Below, piece by piece: positions 1 through 11,100 of a DNA stretch of 64,000 nt. This DNA comes from Acidimicrobiales bacterium (GTDB taxonomy: Bacteria; Actinomycetota; Acidimicrobiia; Acidimicrobiales; Aldehydirespiratoraceae). A program made the position numbers and the translations under genes. The stretch spans positions 124,001 to 188,000 of the forward strand of contig JAVJSI010000009.1 in the NCBI GenBank assembly GCA_040219515.1. The letters run 5' to 3'. The notes beneath the pieces are model-generated. The model ran no database searches. It worked only from the letters and a program-made list of their open reading frames with translations, and had not been told where the DNA came from. How positions within the stretch are numbered: position 1 is the stretch's first letter; every line of letters begins with the position of its first letter.

Positions 1-173
1 CCACCGAAGGCATCTTCCGCCAGACCGGACCCGTCTGGGCCGGCACCACCCGGCCCGACGGCCCCTACCCGGTCCGCGCGGGAACGGTCACCGACACCGC
101 CGACCTGCTCGCAGAAGCGGGCTACGAGCGGACGACCATCGACGGACTTCTCGAGAACGGAGTGATCGCGTGA
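1..173 (+). CDS. CoA-transferase family III (CaiB/BaiF), C-terminal end only
   Basis: The reading frame enters from the left edge (first full codon at base 3) and stops at TGA 171-173. The last ~56 residues end in a segment of the form LLAEAGYERTTIDGLLENGV, which matches the conserved C-terminal helix of family III CoA-transferases (LLxExGYs..xIxxLxxxGvI). These enzymes move CoA between carboxylic acids. Its stop overlaps the GTG of the MaoC-type gene by 4 nt, so it is the upstream member of an acyl-CoA catabolic operon. Only the tail is visible, so substrate and identity rest on this short motif. Confidence 0.6.
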   Translation, partial: TEGIFRQTGPVWAGTTRPDGPYPVRAGTVTDTADLLAEAGYERTTIDGLLENGVIA

Positions 174-1207
174 GCGACCTTCCCCCGTCCATTGCCGAGC
201 TCATCGACAAGCCCCAGTACCCGGTCACCGCCAACTTCCCGGTCGAGCTCGGCTACAGCTTCAACACGCTCGCCGCCACCGAGAACGGCAACCCGCTCTA
301 CTGGGACCCCGCGGTGGCCGACGAGCTCACCGGCGGCATGACGGTGCCGCCCACCACACTGTCGCTGTGGATGCGCCCCCACCGCTGGGAGCCGGGCGCC
401 GAAGAGGAACTCGTCGCCCTCAAGGTCCACTTCGACCTGAAGGAGATGCTCGAACTCCCTGAGGCGATCATGAGCGACAACACGCTGATCCTCCACGAGC
501 CGGTGCGCCCCGGCGACGTGATCAGCCACCACCAGGTACTCCGCTCGGTGAGCGACGAGAAGACCACCAAGCTCGGCTCCGGCCGTTTCTGGTCGATCGA
601 CATCGTCTACACCAACCAGGACGACGAGCTCGTCGGCATCGAGAGCTACACCGGTTTCGGATACTCCAAATCGCTGCGAGATCGCGACGCCTCCGGCGTC
701 GCTCTTGCGCAGACTCCCTCTCCGGCAGCTCGTCCCTCGCCGCCTCCCGACGGCGAACGTCTACCCGAGCTGATCTACGACGTCACCGCGACCACGGTGG
801 TGCTCGGTGCGCTGGCCAGCCGCGACTGGCGGCCGATGCACCACGACTTCAAGTTCGCCACCGAACGCAACGGCACCCAGGACATCTTCCTCAACACACC
901 CAACCTCGCCGCCTGGTTCGAGCGCTACATCACCGACTGGACCGGCCCTCGCGGCCGCATCGGCCGCATGACGTTCCGCATGCGCGACTCGATCTTCCCC
1001 GACGACCGCATGGTGTTCACCGGCACCGTGACCGGCGTGACCACCGACGACCAGGGCTGCGCCTGGGCCGAGCTCGACATCACCGTCGCCGTGCGCAACG
1101 ACGGCGAGCCCGAACGGCTCTGCTGCACCTGCAACGCCCGAGTGGCGATCCCGACCGACGAATCTGACAACCCGTGGGCCCGCAAGGGCCAGAACTGGAC
1201 TCCCTGA
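170..1207 (+). CDS. MaoC/FAS1-type double-hotdog dehydratase
   Basis: A 345-residue protein starting at GTG 170, inside the upstream stop (GTGA). The length and two similar halves (about 10-160 and 195-340) fit the FAS1-like dehydratase/MaoC family, in which two hotdog folds form one active enoyl-CoA or hydroxyacyl hydratase. The second half has the hydratase-like segment ASRDWRPMHHDFKFA, with the D/H residues expected near the active site. It lies between a CoA-transferase and an acyl-CoA dehydrogenase, so it probably hydrates the enoyl-CoA made by the latter. The substrate (branched, aromatic or steroid-derived acyl-CoA) cannot be told. Confidence 0.8.
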   Translation: MSDLPPSIAELIDKPQYPVTANFPVELGYSFNTLAATENGNPLYWDPAVADELTGGMTVPPTTLSLWMRPHRWEPGAEEELVALKVHFDLKEMLELPEAIMSDNTLILHEPVRPGDVISHHQVLRSVSDEKTTKLGSGRFWSIDIVYTNQDDELVGIESYTGFGYSKSLRDRDASGVALAQTPSPAARPSPPPDGERLPELIYDVTATTVVLGALASRDWRPMHHDFKFATERNGTQDIFLNTPNLAAWFERYITDWTGPRGRIGRMTFRMRDSIFPDDRMVFTGTVTGVTTDDQGCAWAELDITVAVRNDGEPERLCCTCNARVAIPTDESDNPWARKGQNWTP

Positions 1208-2334
1208 TGCTGAATCTCGATTTCTCCGAAGAACAGGAAATGCTGCGCGACATGGTGCGCGGCGTCTGCGCGCAGCACGCGCCGTTCGAGAAGGTACGCG
1301 AGCTCGAGGACGACCCCGACGGCATCGCCACCGAGCTGTGGGACCAGCTGGGCGAGCTGGGTGTCACCGGGCTGATGCTGCCCGAGGAGTACGGCGGGTC
1401 GGGCATGAGCCTCATCGAAGGCGTCATCGTCTACGAGGAGCTCGGCCGTTCGCTGGCGCCGGTGCCCCACTTCGTGAGCAGTGTCCTCAGCGCCGGCGCG
1501 ATCCTGCGCGGCGGGACCGACGAGCAGAAGTCGAGCCTGCTCCCCGAGCTCGCCGCCGGGTCCACCATCATCACCCCCGCCTGGCTGGAGCCCGACAACG
1601 GCTACTCGCCGAAGGGCGTCCAGCTGACCGCGACCGTCGATGGCGACCACGCGGTGCTCAACGGTTCGAAGATGCACGTCTACTTCGCCCGGGCCGCCGA
1701 CCAGATGCTCGTGCTCGCCCGTACCGGCGACGCCCCGACCGACATCGACCTCTTCCTCGTGCCCACCGACACCACCGGCGTCACCCTCGAGCAACGAATG
1801 TCGATCTCGTCCGACACCCAGTACCGGGTCGAGTTCGCCGACGTTTCCGTGCCCGTGGCCAACCGCATCGGCGCAGCCGGCACCGGTTGGGCCACATGGG
1901 ACGACGTGATGCTCGAAGCCGTGATCCTCGCCTCGGCCCAGGCCATGGGCGGCGCCGACTACGCCCTGGAGATCACCGCCCAGTACTCGAAGGACCGTGA
2001 GCAGTTCGACAAGGCCCTCGCCGAGTTCCAGGCGATCTCGCATGGCCTGGCCGATGCCCGCACCGAGCTCGACGGCGGCAAGATCCTGGTCTACGAAGCC
2101 GCGTGGGCCCAGTCGCAGGGCAAGGACATCAGCCGCCTCGCACCGATGGCCAAGCTCTTCACCGGCACGGTCTACCGCGACCTCACCGCCATGGCGCAGC
2201 AGATCTTCGGCGGCGTCGGCTTCACCCTCGAGTACGACATCCAGCTCTACTTCCGCCGGGCCAAGCAGCTCCAGATCAGCTGGTGGGACAAGGCCACCTG
2301 CGAAGAGCGCGTCGCCGAGAGCGTGCTGGGCTAG
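1207..2334 (+). CDS. Acyl-CoA dehydrogenase (FadE-like)
   Basis: A 375-residue FAD-dependent acyl-CoA dehydrogenase. I start it at ATG 1207, which shares one base with the previous stop (TGATG). The N-terminal helical domain contains LMLPEEYGGSG (about 58-68); the middle beta domain follows; the C-terminal helical domain has YSKDREQFDKALAEFQA and the QQIFGGVGFTLEYDIQLYFR type sequence near 335-355, typical of ACADs acting on unusual acyl-CoAs. It is the last gene of the operon. Its TAG and the TAG of the convergent xylB share the four bases CTAG. No strand-specific terminator is visible between them. Confidence 0.88.
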   Translation: MLNLDFSEEQEMLRDMVRGVCAQHAPFEKVRELEDDPDGIATELWDQLGELGVTGLMLPEEYGGSGMSLIEGVIVYEELGRSLAPVPHFVSSVLSAGAILRGGTDEQKSSLLPELAAGSTIITPAWLEPDNGYSPKGVQLTATVDGDHAVLNGSKMHVYFARAADQMLVLARTGDAPTDIDLFLVPTDTTGVTLEQRMSISSDTQYRVEFADVSVPVANRIGAAGTGWATWDDVMLEAVILASAQAMGGADYALEITAQYSKDREQFDKALAEFQAISHGLADARTELDGGKILVYEAAWAQSQGKDISRLAPMAKLFTGTVYRDLTAMAQQIFGGVGFTLEYDIQLYFRRAKQLQISWWDKATCEERVAESVLG

Positions 2335-3695
2335 AGCTCGTCGCCGGCGCCGAGCGTCCACCCCGCGGTGGCGGCGCGGCCGCCATGGGCCCACGCGGCC
2401 TGCACACAGGCCCCCGTGGCGACGGTCTCGTCGTCGTGGGGCACGACGACCGATCCGTCGAACAGGTCGGCTACGACCCCTCGATAGGCGCGGCTCTGCG
2501 CGCCGCCACCGACCAGGTGCAATCGTCCATCGGTCGCCGCGCCCGCGGCAGTCAGCGCGTCGAGTCCGTGGAGAAGTCCCCGAACCACCCCCTCGTGGGC
2601 GGCGCGAGCGAGGTCGGCCGGGACGGTCGAATTGCGGAGCCCCTCGAAGGTGCCGGTGGCGTGGGGTAGGTCCGGGGTGCGCTCGCCGTCGAAATAGGGC
2701 GTGAGCGAGACCCCGTTGGCCCCCGACGGCGCGGTGAGGGCCAATCGGGCGAACTGGTCGCGATCGACGCCCAGCCAGGACGCCACCGTGTCGGTCACCC
2801 GGGTCGCGTTGAGTGTGCACACCAGCGGCAGATGGTTCCCGGTTGCGTCGCAGAACCCGGCCACCGCTCCTGACCGGTCGCAGGTGGGCGTCGTCGAGAC
2901 GGCGTAGACCGTGCCGGAGGTGCCCAGTGACATTGCGATGTCACCCGGCCGCAGATCGAGGCCGAGGGCGCCGGCCATGTTGTCGCCGGTGCCCGGCCCC
3001 ACCACGATCCCGGGGCGGAGGCCGAGCGCGTCGGCCGCGGCCGGCAGCAGTGGGCCGGCCGGTTCCTCGGGGCGGAGGACCCGCGGCAGCAGGTGGGCCC
3101 AGTCGTCGCGCCCGCCGACCAACGCGAGCAGGTCGTCCCGGTAGGCGCCGGTGGCGCGATCGAACCATCCCCCACCCGACGCGTCGCCCCGATCCGTGAC
3201 CGCTGCGCCGGTGAGCCGCCAGGTCAGGTAGTCGTGGGGCAGGAGCAGCCGGGCGATCCGGGGAACGAGCGTCGGTTCGGTCTCGACCAGCCACCTGAGC
3301 TTGGTGATGGTGAAGGACGCGACCGGCACGGAACCGCACGCATCTGCCCACGCGTCGGCGCCGATGGCGGCGACCAGTCGGGTCGCCTGGTCCGCCGACT
3401 CGGTGTCGTTCCAGAGCTTGGCCGGGCGCAACGGCTCGCCGTCGTCACCCAACACCACGAGGCCGTGTTGTTGCCCGGCGACCGAGACCGCCACCACCTC
3501 GTCGCGATGGGCGCCGGTTGCCGAGAACGCCTCGATCAGGGCGTCCCACCAGGCGCGCGGGTCCTGCTCACTGCGCGGCGGCGCGGTGGGCGGGTGCGAG
3601 GCCCGGCCGGTGGCGACGACGTCACCGGTGTCGAGGTCGCGCAGTTCGACCTTGGTGGACTGGGTCGACGAGTCGATCCCGGCGACCAGCGGCAT
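2331..3695 (-). CDS. xylB: Xylulokinase
   Basis: A 454-residue FGGY-family carbohydrate kinase that phosphorylates D-xylulose to xylulose 5-phosphate. Start ATG 3695 overlaps the xylA stop by one base (TGATG), which implies translational coupling, and gives the usual N-terminus [20 protein letters not shown], with the first phosphate-binding loop at about 6-13. Further family marks are VAGQQHGLVVL, LWND (sugar site, about 85), a second phosphate motif GDIAMSLGTSGTVYA (about 260) and LVGGGAQSRAYRGVVAD (about 400). Pairing with xylose isomerase makes xylulokinase more likely than other FGGY kinases. Confidence 0.92.
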   Translation of the reverse strand: MPLVAGIDSSTQSTKVELRDLDTGDVVATGRASHPPTAPPRSEQDPRAWWDALIEAFSATGAHRDEVVAVSVAGQQHGLVVLGDDGEPLRPAKLWNDTESADQATRLVAAIGADAWADACGSVPVASFTITKLRWLVETEPTLVPRIARLLLPHDYLTWRLTGAAVTDRGDASGGGWFDRATGAYRDDLLALVGGRDDWAHLLPRVLRPEEPAGPLLPAAADALGLRPGIVVGPGTGDNMAGALGLDLRPGDIAMSLGTSGTVYAVSTTPTCDRSGAVAGFCDATGNHLPLVCTLNATRVTDTVASWLGVDRDQFARLALTAPSGANGVSLTPYFDGERTPDLPHATGTFEGLRNSTVPADLARAAHEGVVRGLLHGLDALTAAGAATDGRLHLVGGGAQSRAYRGVVADLFDGSVVVPHDDETVATGACVQAAWAHGGRAATAGWTLGAGDEL

Positions 3696-5023
3696 CAGGC
3701 GACACGCTCGATGTAGCGGTTGACGAGGTCCTCGAGCGCTTCCTGCGCCCCCGACACCGGCGCCGGGTCGAGGTCGGCGGCCGTCACCCGGGTGCGCAGA
3801 TCCTCCAGGGTGCGCTGGCCGTCGAGGATCGCGCGGCCTTCGTCGCCGGCCCACCCGGCGTAGCGAGCGGAGCGCAGATCCTCGAGGGCACCGTCGTCGA
3901 CCATCGCGTGGGCGACCAGGAATGCCTTGGCGAGTGTGTCGATGCCGCCCACGTGGCCGTGGAAGAGGTCACTGCGATCGATCGACGTGCGCCGGAGCTT
4001 GGTGTCGAACATGAAGCCGCCGGTCTCGAAGCCGCCGCCGCGAATGATCTCGTAGACCGCGGGCACCAGCGAGTCGACCGAGTTCGGGAACTGGTCGGTG
4101 TCCCAGCCCAGGCGATCGTCGCCCCGGTTGGCGTCGACCGATCCGAAGATGCCGTGCGACTGGGCCACGGCCACCTCGTGGGCGAAGTCGTGGCCCGACA
4201 GGGTGGCGTGGTTGACCTCGATGTTGACCTTGATCTCGTTCTCGAGCCCGTACTTCTGGAGGAATCCGAACACCGTCGCCGAGTCGTAGTCGTACTGATG
4301 TTTGGTGGGTTCCTGGGGCTTGGGCTCGATCAGCAGGGTCCCCTGGAAACCGATCTGGTGCTTGTGCTCGACGACCATCGAGAGGAACCGTCCGAGCTGG
4401 TCCATCTCGCGAGGCAGGTCCGTGTTGAGCAGCGTCTCGTAGCCTTCACGACCGCCCCAGAGCACATAATTGGCACCCCCCATCTCGTGCGTGACATCCA
4501 GGCAGTTCGCCACCTGGGCGGCGGCCCGGGCGAACACGTCGGGATCGGGGTTGGTGGCGGCCCCGGCCAGGTAGCGCGGGTGGTGGAAGAGCCGGGCCGT
4601 GCCCCACAGCAGCTTGATCCCGGTGCGATCCATGTGGGCCATCGCCTCGTCGGCCAGCTCGTGCAGCGCCGCGGTCTCCTCGGCGAAGGTTCCGCCGTAG
4701 GGCGCCATGTCGTGGTCGTGGAACGAGAAGAACGGCACCCCGAGCTTCTCGATGAACTCGAACGCAGCCGCCATCTTCGTGCGGGCCGCCGTCATCGGAT
4801 CGAGCGACGGGTCGAGCCATGGGCGGTCGAAGGTGCCGTCGCCGAACACGTCGTTGCCGGGCCAGTTGAACGAGTGCCAGTAGCAGACGGCCAGCCGCAG
4901 ATGCTCGGCCAGGGTCTTGTCGCCCACCACTCGGTCCTTGTCGTACCAGCGGTACGTGAGCGGATCGTCGCTGGCGGGCCCGGCGTAGGTGATCGCGTCG
5001 ACATCGGTGAAGAACTCGGCCAT
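3695..5023 (-). CDS. xylA: Xylose isomerase, long (class II) type
   Basis: A 442-residue TIM-barrel enzyme interconverting D-xylose and D-xylulose with two divalent metals. Visible signatures include [20 protein letters not shown] (about 45-65), [12 protein letters not shown] (catalytic His region, about 100), [16 protein letters not shown] (metal ligand Glu, about 230) and [16 protein letters not shown] (about 270). The length and N-terminal extension fit class II, whereas well-known Streptomyces enzymes are the shorter class I (about 388 residues). It is the first gene of xylA-xylB. A TAGGTT element six bases before ATG 5023 suggests a leaderless mRNA; no Shine-Dalgarno is present. Confidence 0.93.
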   Translation of the reverse strand: MAEFFTDVDAITYAGPASDDPLTYRWYDKDRVVGDKTLAEHLRLAVCYWHSFNWPGNDVFGDGTFDRPWLDPSLDPMTAARTKMAAAFEFIEKLGVPFFSFHDHDMAPYGGTFAEETAALHELADEAMAHMDRTGIKLLWGTARLFHHPRYLAGAATNPDPDVFARAAAQVANCLDVTHEMGGANYVLWGGREGYETLLNTDLPREMDQLGRFLSMVVEHKHQIGFQGTLLIEPKPQEPTKHQYDYDSATVFGFLQKYGLENEIKVNIEVNHATLSGHDFAHEVAVAQSHGIFGSVDANRGDDRLGWDTDQFPNSVDSLVPAVYEIIRGGGFETGGFMFDTKLRRTSIDRSDLFHGHVGGIDTLAKAFLVAHAMVDDGALEDLRSARYAGWAGDEGRAILDGQRTLEDLRTRVTAADLDPAPVSGAQEALEDLVNRYIERVA

Positions 5024-5029
5024 GGCCAG

Positions 5030-5035
5030 AACCTA
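5030..5035 (-). promoter_or_regulatory. -10 element for leaderless xylAB mRNA
   Basis: On the minus strand TAGGTT is followed by six bases (CTGGCC) and the xylA ATG. Transcription would start at or next to the A of the start codon. The same TANNNT-N6 spacing recurs upstream of several other genes in the window. Confidence 0.5.
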
Positions 5036-5067
5036 GCCCCGCCGCCGGCACCGATCAGTTGCCGTTG

Positions 5068-5119
5068 CAACGGGGATCTGACCCCAACTGCAACGGGGGT
5101 CTGACCCCAACTGCAACGG
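5068..5119. repeat. 23-bp tandem repeat with GGGGTCnGACCCC palindrome
   Basis: Two full copies of a 23-bp unit (5068-5090 and 5091-5113, CAACGGGG-A/G-TCTGACCCCAACTG) and a partial third copy fill the gap between the 3' end of the macroglobulin-like gene and xylA. Each unit holds the dyad GGGGTC-T-GACCCC, perfect in copy 2 and with one change in copy 1. It could terminate the upstream gene, act as a protein-binding site, or belong to a dispersed repeat family. Nothing else is seen in this ~95-bp gap apart from the xylA -10. Confidence 0.7.
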
Positions 5120-8100
5120 TTATTCGACGATGACGAGGTCGGAGCCGGATCGGCCGAAGACCTCGGGGGCGTAGATCTCCTCGGCTCGAGCCGGCGGCAC
5201 GACGAAGGTGCCGGGCGTGGTCGCCCGGGCGACGTAGGAGTACTCGTGGGTGCCCGCGTTCAGGTAGCCGGAGAAGGCTTCGGCCCGGTCGTCGCGCAGG
5301 TTCTGGTGGTCGTACCAGGGGCCCCACCACCAGGAGTCGTCGAACGACACCGAACGGCCGATCGAGTCGTCCGCCGAATCGTCGGAGAACTCTTCCTCCT
5401 GCTCGGGTGCCGCCGCGGTCACTGCCAGGTCGGGGTTCGACGGTTCGAGACCGGCCGGCAACGGATCGAGCAGCGCCATGTTGGTGCGGCGGCTGTCGTT
5501 CACCATCGTGAGGTTGACCCGCACCTCGGCGCCGGCCTTCACGTGCCAGACCCCATCGTCGTCGAGCCACACGTCGCCGTCGTCGCCGACGGCCTCGTAG
5601 GTCCGCTCGACCACGAACCCTCGATCGAGGGGGTCGAGATCGAAGTCGTCGGGGGCGTAGCGCAGGCCGAGGCGGTAGTAGAGGCGACCCTCGCCCTCCT
5701 TGGCGAGCACCAGGTCGGTGTCGCCCGTGTCGATCAGGTCCTGCATCGGGACCACCGTCTCCTGGCTGTCGACGCTGCGGCCCTCGAAGGCGTGCTCGGC
5801 CGCATAGAGATCGCCGAGCCACACCCGGGCCACGAAGTCGGGGGTGATGGCCTCGAACGTGTCGAAGTAGTTGTTGAGGGCCAACAGGATGAAGGCGTTC
5901 TCCTGGCTGTTGTTCCAACGGCCCTGGCGCTGGTTGCCGATCAGTCCGGTGACGATCTTGGGGATCAGATCGTTGCCCGGATCCATCAGCATCATCGCGT
6001 CGAGGACGATGCCGTCGGTGCGCCGGTCGGATTGCAGGAGGAGGTAGGCCTCCTCGCCGTAGTCGGTCGTGAACGTCGCCGCGCTCGGGGTCTCGGTCAC
6101 CCGGTTCGAGAAGTTGCGGCCGATCTCGGTGGCGATCGCCTCGTCGTCGATGACGGGCCACAGCCACGCGAGTGCGTCGAGACCGAAGTCGAGACCATGG
6201 CGACGCCAGACCTCGTCGGCCTTGCCCGAGTCGAGGTCGCCGTCGAGACGCCGGACGAACAGCGAGTAGGCGATGAGCGTGTCCCGCGCGTCGGTGCCCC
6301 AGGTCTGGGGGATGTAGCTCTCGACGTTGCGGATGAACTGACGCCCCTGGTCGAGCATCGTGGCGGGCACGTCGTAGCCGTTGGCCTCGGCCTCGTAGAG
6401 CGCGTGCATCACGTGGACCGAGCGGTACGGCGACGTGTCGTAGTTCCGACGCCACGTCGACCAGCCGCCGTTGGAGTTCTGGAGCGCGGCCAGCGCGGCG
6501 AGGTCGTCGGCCACGATCCGGTCGAACTCGGCCGGCGTGGGGATGCCCTCGGCCTCGAAGGCCTCGAGCACATCACGCAGCGCCGCGATGGCCAGGATGC
6601 GCGACGCGTAGGCATCGGCACTCGAATATTCGTACTCGGTCAGATAGAGCACCGCGTCGGTGAGCGCCTGCACCGCGGTGGACGAGGTGGTCACCTCGAG
6701 CCCACCGAACTGTGGCACGACACCCTCGGGGGCCAGCAGCGGCTGGATCGTCGCACCGGCATCGACGACGCCGTAGGTGGCGAACGCCTCGGCCGTGGCC
6801 GGGGTGTAGACGGGCAACGAGACGGTCGCCGCGTCGGCATGATCGGTGCTCACGGCGACCGCTCGGAAGCGAGCGGTGCCGGCCGACTCGGTGGTGACCG
6901 GAAAGCGCACCTCGACCCGGTTGTTGGCGGGAACGGTGACCATCTGGCCGGCCGGGCCGTTCATGGTGAGATTCGAGGTCTGCAGCACGACCTCGACGTC
7001 CATGTCGTCGTCGGTCTGGTTCTGCACGACGACCGGAAGCTCGAAGTCGTCGCCGAAGTTCAGGAAACGGGGGGCCGACGGGCGCACCTGCAACGGCAGA
7101 CGGGCGGTGAGGTTCGACTCGGTCGAGCCGAAACGATCGACGCCGTCGACGGCCACCACCATCACCCGGTAGCGGGTGAGGGAATCGGGCAGATCGAAGT
7201 CGATCGTGGCGCGGCCCTCGGCATCGGTGGTGACCTCGGGATCCCACAACGCGAGGGCGTCGAAGTTCGACCGCACCTCGATCGGCGCATCGCCGCCGAT
7301 GGCCTGGTTGTAGGCGGAGCGGCCCGAGAACGCCTCATCCTCGCCTGCGCCGTCGGACTCGGCCATGTCGTCGGCCGACGTGTCGGAATCATCCGGAGAG
7401 GGTGCTGCCCCTGGCGACGTGGTGGTTGCCTGGATCGACTCCTCGATCTGTCGGGCCAGGTCGACCAGTGCCTGAGGGTCGGCCAGCTGGATCGACGAGC
7501 GACCCCGGAAGTCGAGGCCCCGCTCGCCGAACGAGCGGTAGAAGACCTCGATCGGATCGAGCAGTTCGTAACCCGTCAGCGCGAGCACGGCCTCGTCGAC
7601 CGCGATCACCAGCATCTCGGCGTCGGCCACCGGCGCCCCGGTGGCGTCGTTCACCTCGACGGTGACCGCGGTGGCGGCCCCGGGCTCGACGAATTCGTCG
7701 GCCGGCACGGCCTCGACCGACAGCGTGCGCGAGGCGGGCGGTACGCGCAGCTCGGTGCCACCCGTGGCGAACGCCGGCCGGGGGGCCACATCGGGCAGCA
7801 CGGTGCCGTCGTCGGCCGCCCGGTCGGTGATACCGACCAGTTCGATGCCGATGGTGAGGCCGGGCACGTGTTCGTCGACGATGTCGACCTCGAGGATGGT
7901 GTCGGCCCCTTCGATCTCGAACGCCTCGACCGCCACGATGCCGTTGCGTTCGATCGTCATCAGTCCGTGCGCGGGCCCGAACGGCGAGGCGACGAAGATC
8001 TCCGCCGTGTCGCCGGCTGCATAGTCGGTGGCGTCGGGAATGACCGTCGCCTCCTGGAGCTCGAGCCGACGGCTCGGCAGCGAATCGCCCCCGCTGACCC

Positions 8101-11100
8101 ACACCGTCATCTCGGTGCGGTTCTCGCGACCGCGGTCATCGACGACGGTGCCCGTGACGCGGTAGCGCCCGCCCTCGGCCATCGCGAACGTGCAGGTCTC
8201 TGCCTCACCGCTGGAGCTGACCTCGCACGACTCCGAATCGAGAACGACGTCGGTCCACTCGCCGTCGACGTACTCCGACCGCAACCGCTCGGCCACCACC
8301 TCGGCCGCCCGGTCCGGCACCGCGTTGCCGTCGATGTCGGTGACGATCACCTCGACCGGCAGCGGGTCGCCCGCCTTCACGAACGGACGCGTGGCCTGGA
8401 GCCCCACGTAGAGGTCGGCCGAGTGGACCAGCAGATCGGTGGTCGACGACCACGTCTGCCGATTCACGTCGGTCACCGACGCAGTGGCGGTCACCGAGGT
8501 CGCGCGCCCTTCGCCGTCGCCGTCGAAGGCCATCTCCAGATAGTTGCTGCCGCTCGCATCGGTCGTGCTCGAGAACGTCTCGGTCGTCGTCTCCGGCTCG
8601 TAGGGGCCGAACCCGTCGTCGCCGAAGCCACCCCGGCTCCACCACGGAATCCAGACACCGAACGCGAAGCCGTCCCAGCCTGGAGGCGCATACGACGTGG
8701 GTCGGGTGGTGACCCACCAGTCGACCGGCGCGTCGGGCAGCGGACCACCCGAGAAGTAGGTGGCGTCGACGGCCACGGTCGCCGGATCGTCCACGAGGTA
8801 GGGACCCGGGGTCTCGGCGCGGGCCGTGACCTCGAACTCGGGCCGCCGGAACTCCTCGATGCCGAACGAGTGGGTGTGGTTGAAACGCGGCTCGGTCGGG
8901 TGGCGGAATTCGATCCATGCGCCGCCGAGATTCGCACCGAGGGGGATGTCGACCGTGAAGTCGAAGCCGCCGGTGTCGCTCAGGGTCACCTCGCCGGCAG
9001 AGATCTCGTTGCCGAACGAGTCGTTGACCGAATAGGTGAAGGTCGACCCGTCGGGGAACGCCTCGATCGTGGCATCGCCGGAGAGTTCCAGGCGCCGGAC
9101 CCAACCCTTGACGCTCATCGTCTCGCCGGGCCGGTAGAGGCCGCGATCGTCGATGACGTACCAGAGGCCCTGATCGACCCGCTCGCTCGCGTCGGCCCAG
9201 CCGTCGGTGAGGGCGACGTCGTCGCCGGACGACACCACGACCGGACCCGTCGGCGTCAGGCTGGGCGGGAGGGTGAACCTGGTCAGGCCGTCGGGCCCGG
9301 TTGCGTCGATGGCCTGCACGCCCTCCATGGCCACGGTTGCCCCCTCGACCGGCGCGCCCGTGGCGAGATCGGTCACCCACACATAGCCGTCGGTGCTGTC
9401 GGCGAACAGATCACCGGCGAGCGAGGTGGACTGCACCCACTGGACCACCGGCTGGTTCTCCCAGCCGCGCTCGCTCTGCCTGCTGATGTCGGCGAACTCG
9501 CCGACACCCTCGATGACGACGACGGCCATGCCCGGCTCACCGGCGAACACCGGTTCCAGGTCGATGCGGGCCTCGAACCGTTGGTTCTCCGGTGCGCCGG
9601 TGGGTTGCACCTCGTCGTAGATCTCCGTGAACGGCGGTGGCGAGAGCCGGTCCTCGTCCCAGCGGCGGTCCCAGTACGTCGCGAACGCACCCCAGTCCGA
9701 CGGCTCGACGGCATACGCCCGTACCCGCACCTCGTCGTGGTTGCGAAGTTGCAGCGGCAGCGTCTGGGAGTCGACGAGGGGATCGAGCGTGACGAGACGA
9801 CCGCGATCGCCGTCGAGGAACGGGTAGGCGTCGTCGACATGGAACTCGATCACTTCGTCCGCGCCCAGGGTCTGCCCGAACGTGTCGCTGAGACCGGCGG
9901 GCACGGTCATCTCGTAGACGGTGCCACCCACGATCGGGCCCTCGACCTGGATGCCGTTGCCCTGCACGCGTATGAACGCGCCGGGCAGTTCCGGCGAGAA
10001 TCCGAGGTCATCGGCCGCCAGTGATTCGGCATCGAGCTCGTTGTTGAACGACACCCAGAAACCCCACTCGGGCTGACAATCGTCGCCGGGCTGACACGAT
10101 TGGCTCTCGACCCGGAGCGGTGCGTAGGTGCGGGCCGACTCCCGGAACACCTCGTCGGTGGTGTTCGGGCCCTCCTGCGACGGGACCTCGGGGCCGATGG
10201 CGATCCGGATCGGCGTGTCGGGCGCGAAGGCGTCGACCGCCCGGAAGGCGACCCAGGTGCCGTCGAGTGCCTGGTCGACCACTCGGGCGATGTTCTCGTC
10301 GCCCTCGATCTCGTTGTCGGTGGCGAGCCGAACCGACACTTCCCGGTCGCCCGCCTCGATGGTGGTGACGGCGAGGACGGCGTCGGGGTCGACCCGCTGG
10401 TCGAAGGTGGCCACGAAGACCGGCTCGAGATCGAGCGAGTCGCTGGTCGGGGTGAGCCACTGCAACGACGGCGACGGCGTCTCGAACGTGAACGTCTCGG
10501 CCGTCTCGAGCACCCCACCGGATGCCGACTCGGTGCCGGCCGGCACTTCCACGGAATAGGTCGTCGCCATCGGCAGTCGGTCGAAGATGTCGGGATCGTG
10601 CTCGAAGCGCAGTGTGCGGGTGCCGATCCACTGCCAGCGGCCAGGCAGTTCGGGGGTCATCACCACGGGGATGTCGGCCGCGTCGCTCTGGTCGACGGTG
10701 CCGAGGGCGATCATCGGCTGACTGAACGTGACGCTGAAGAACGGGGCCAGGCCGACCTCGCCGTCGGGTTGGTGGCGCAGCACTTCGAGCGGACCATCGT
10801 CGACCTCGGGCTGCGGGTCGTCGGTCTCAGCGGGGAACGCAACATCGATCGTGTCACCGGAGATCGGCGGCGAGAGCGATTCGGTGGGCCGGTTGAAGTC
10901 GACCCTGTCGCCGTCGGCCTCCGCCCACTCGGGCAGGCGGTCGAGCACATCCTCGACGGCCGGGGCCTCGAGCGGGGTGCCCTCGACGAAGGTCGCGGGC
11001 GCGGCGGTCGCCCCGTCGTCGGGTTGTCCGGCGCTCAGCGAGACACCGACCGGTCCCGGTTCGCGATCGCCGGCGGGAGCCGGCGCGGCCCCAACCTCGT

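Noticed and set aside
2331-2334. Shared CTAG stop codons of the convergent ACAD and xylB genes as a regulatory feature.
   Set aside because: Overlapping convergent stops are common in compact genomes. No hairpin or other signal accompanies it.
5246-10024. A 1592-codon open frame antisense to the macroglobulin-like gene, and similar long antisense frames (for example 3518-5104, 10100-12436, 54505-55986).
   Set aside because: They mirror the codon-position GC bias of the real genes on the other strand, have low-complexity Val/Arg/Gly/His-rich translations, no domains and no ribosome-binding sites.
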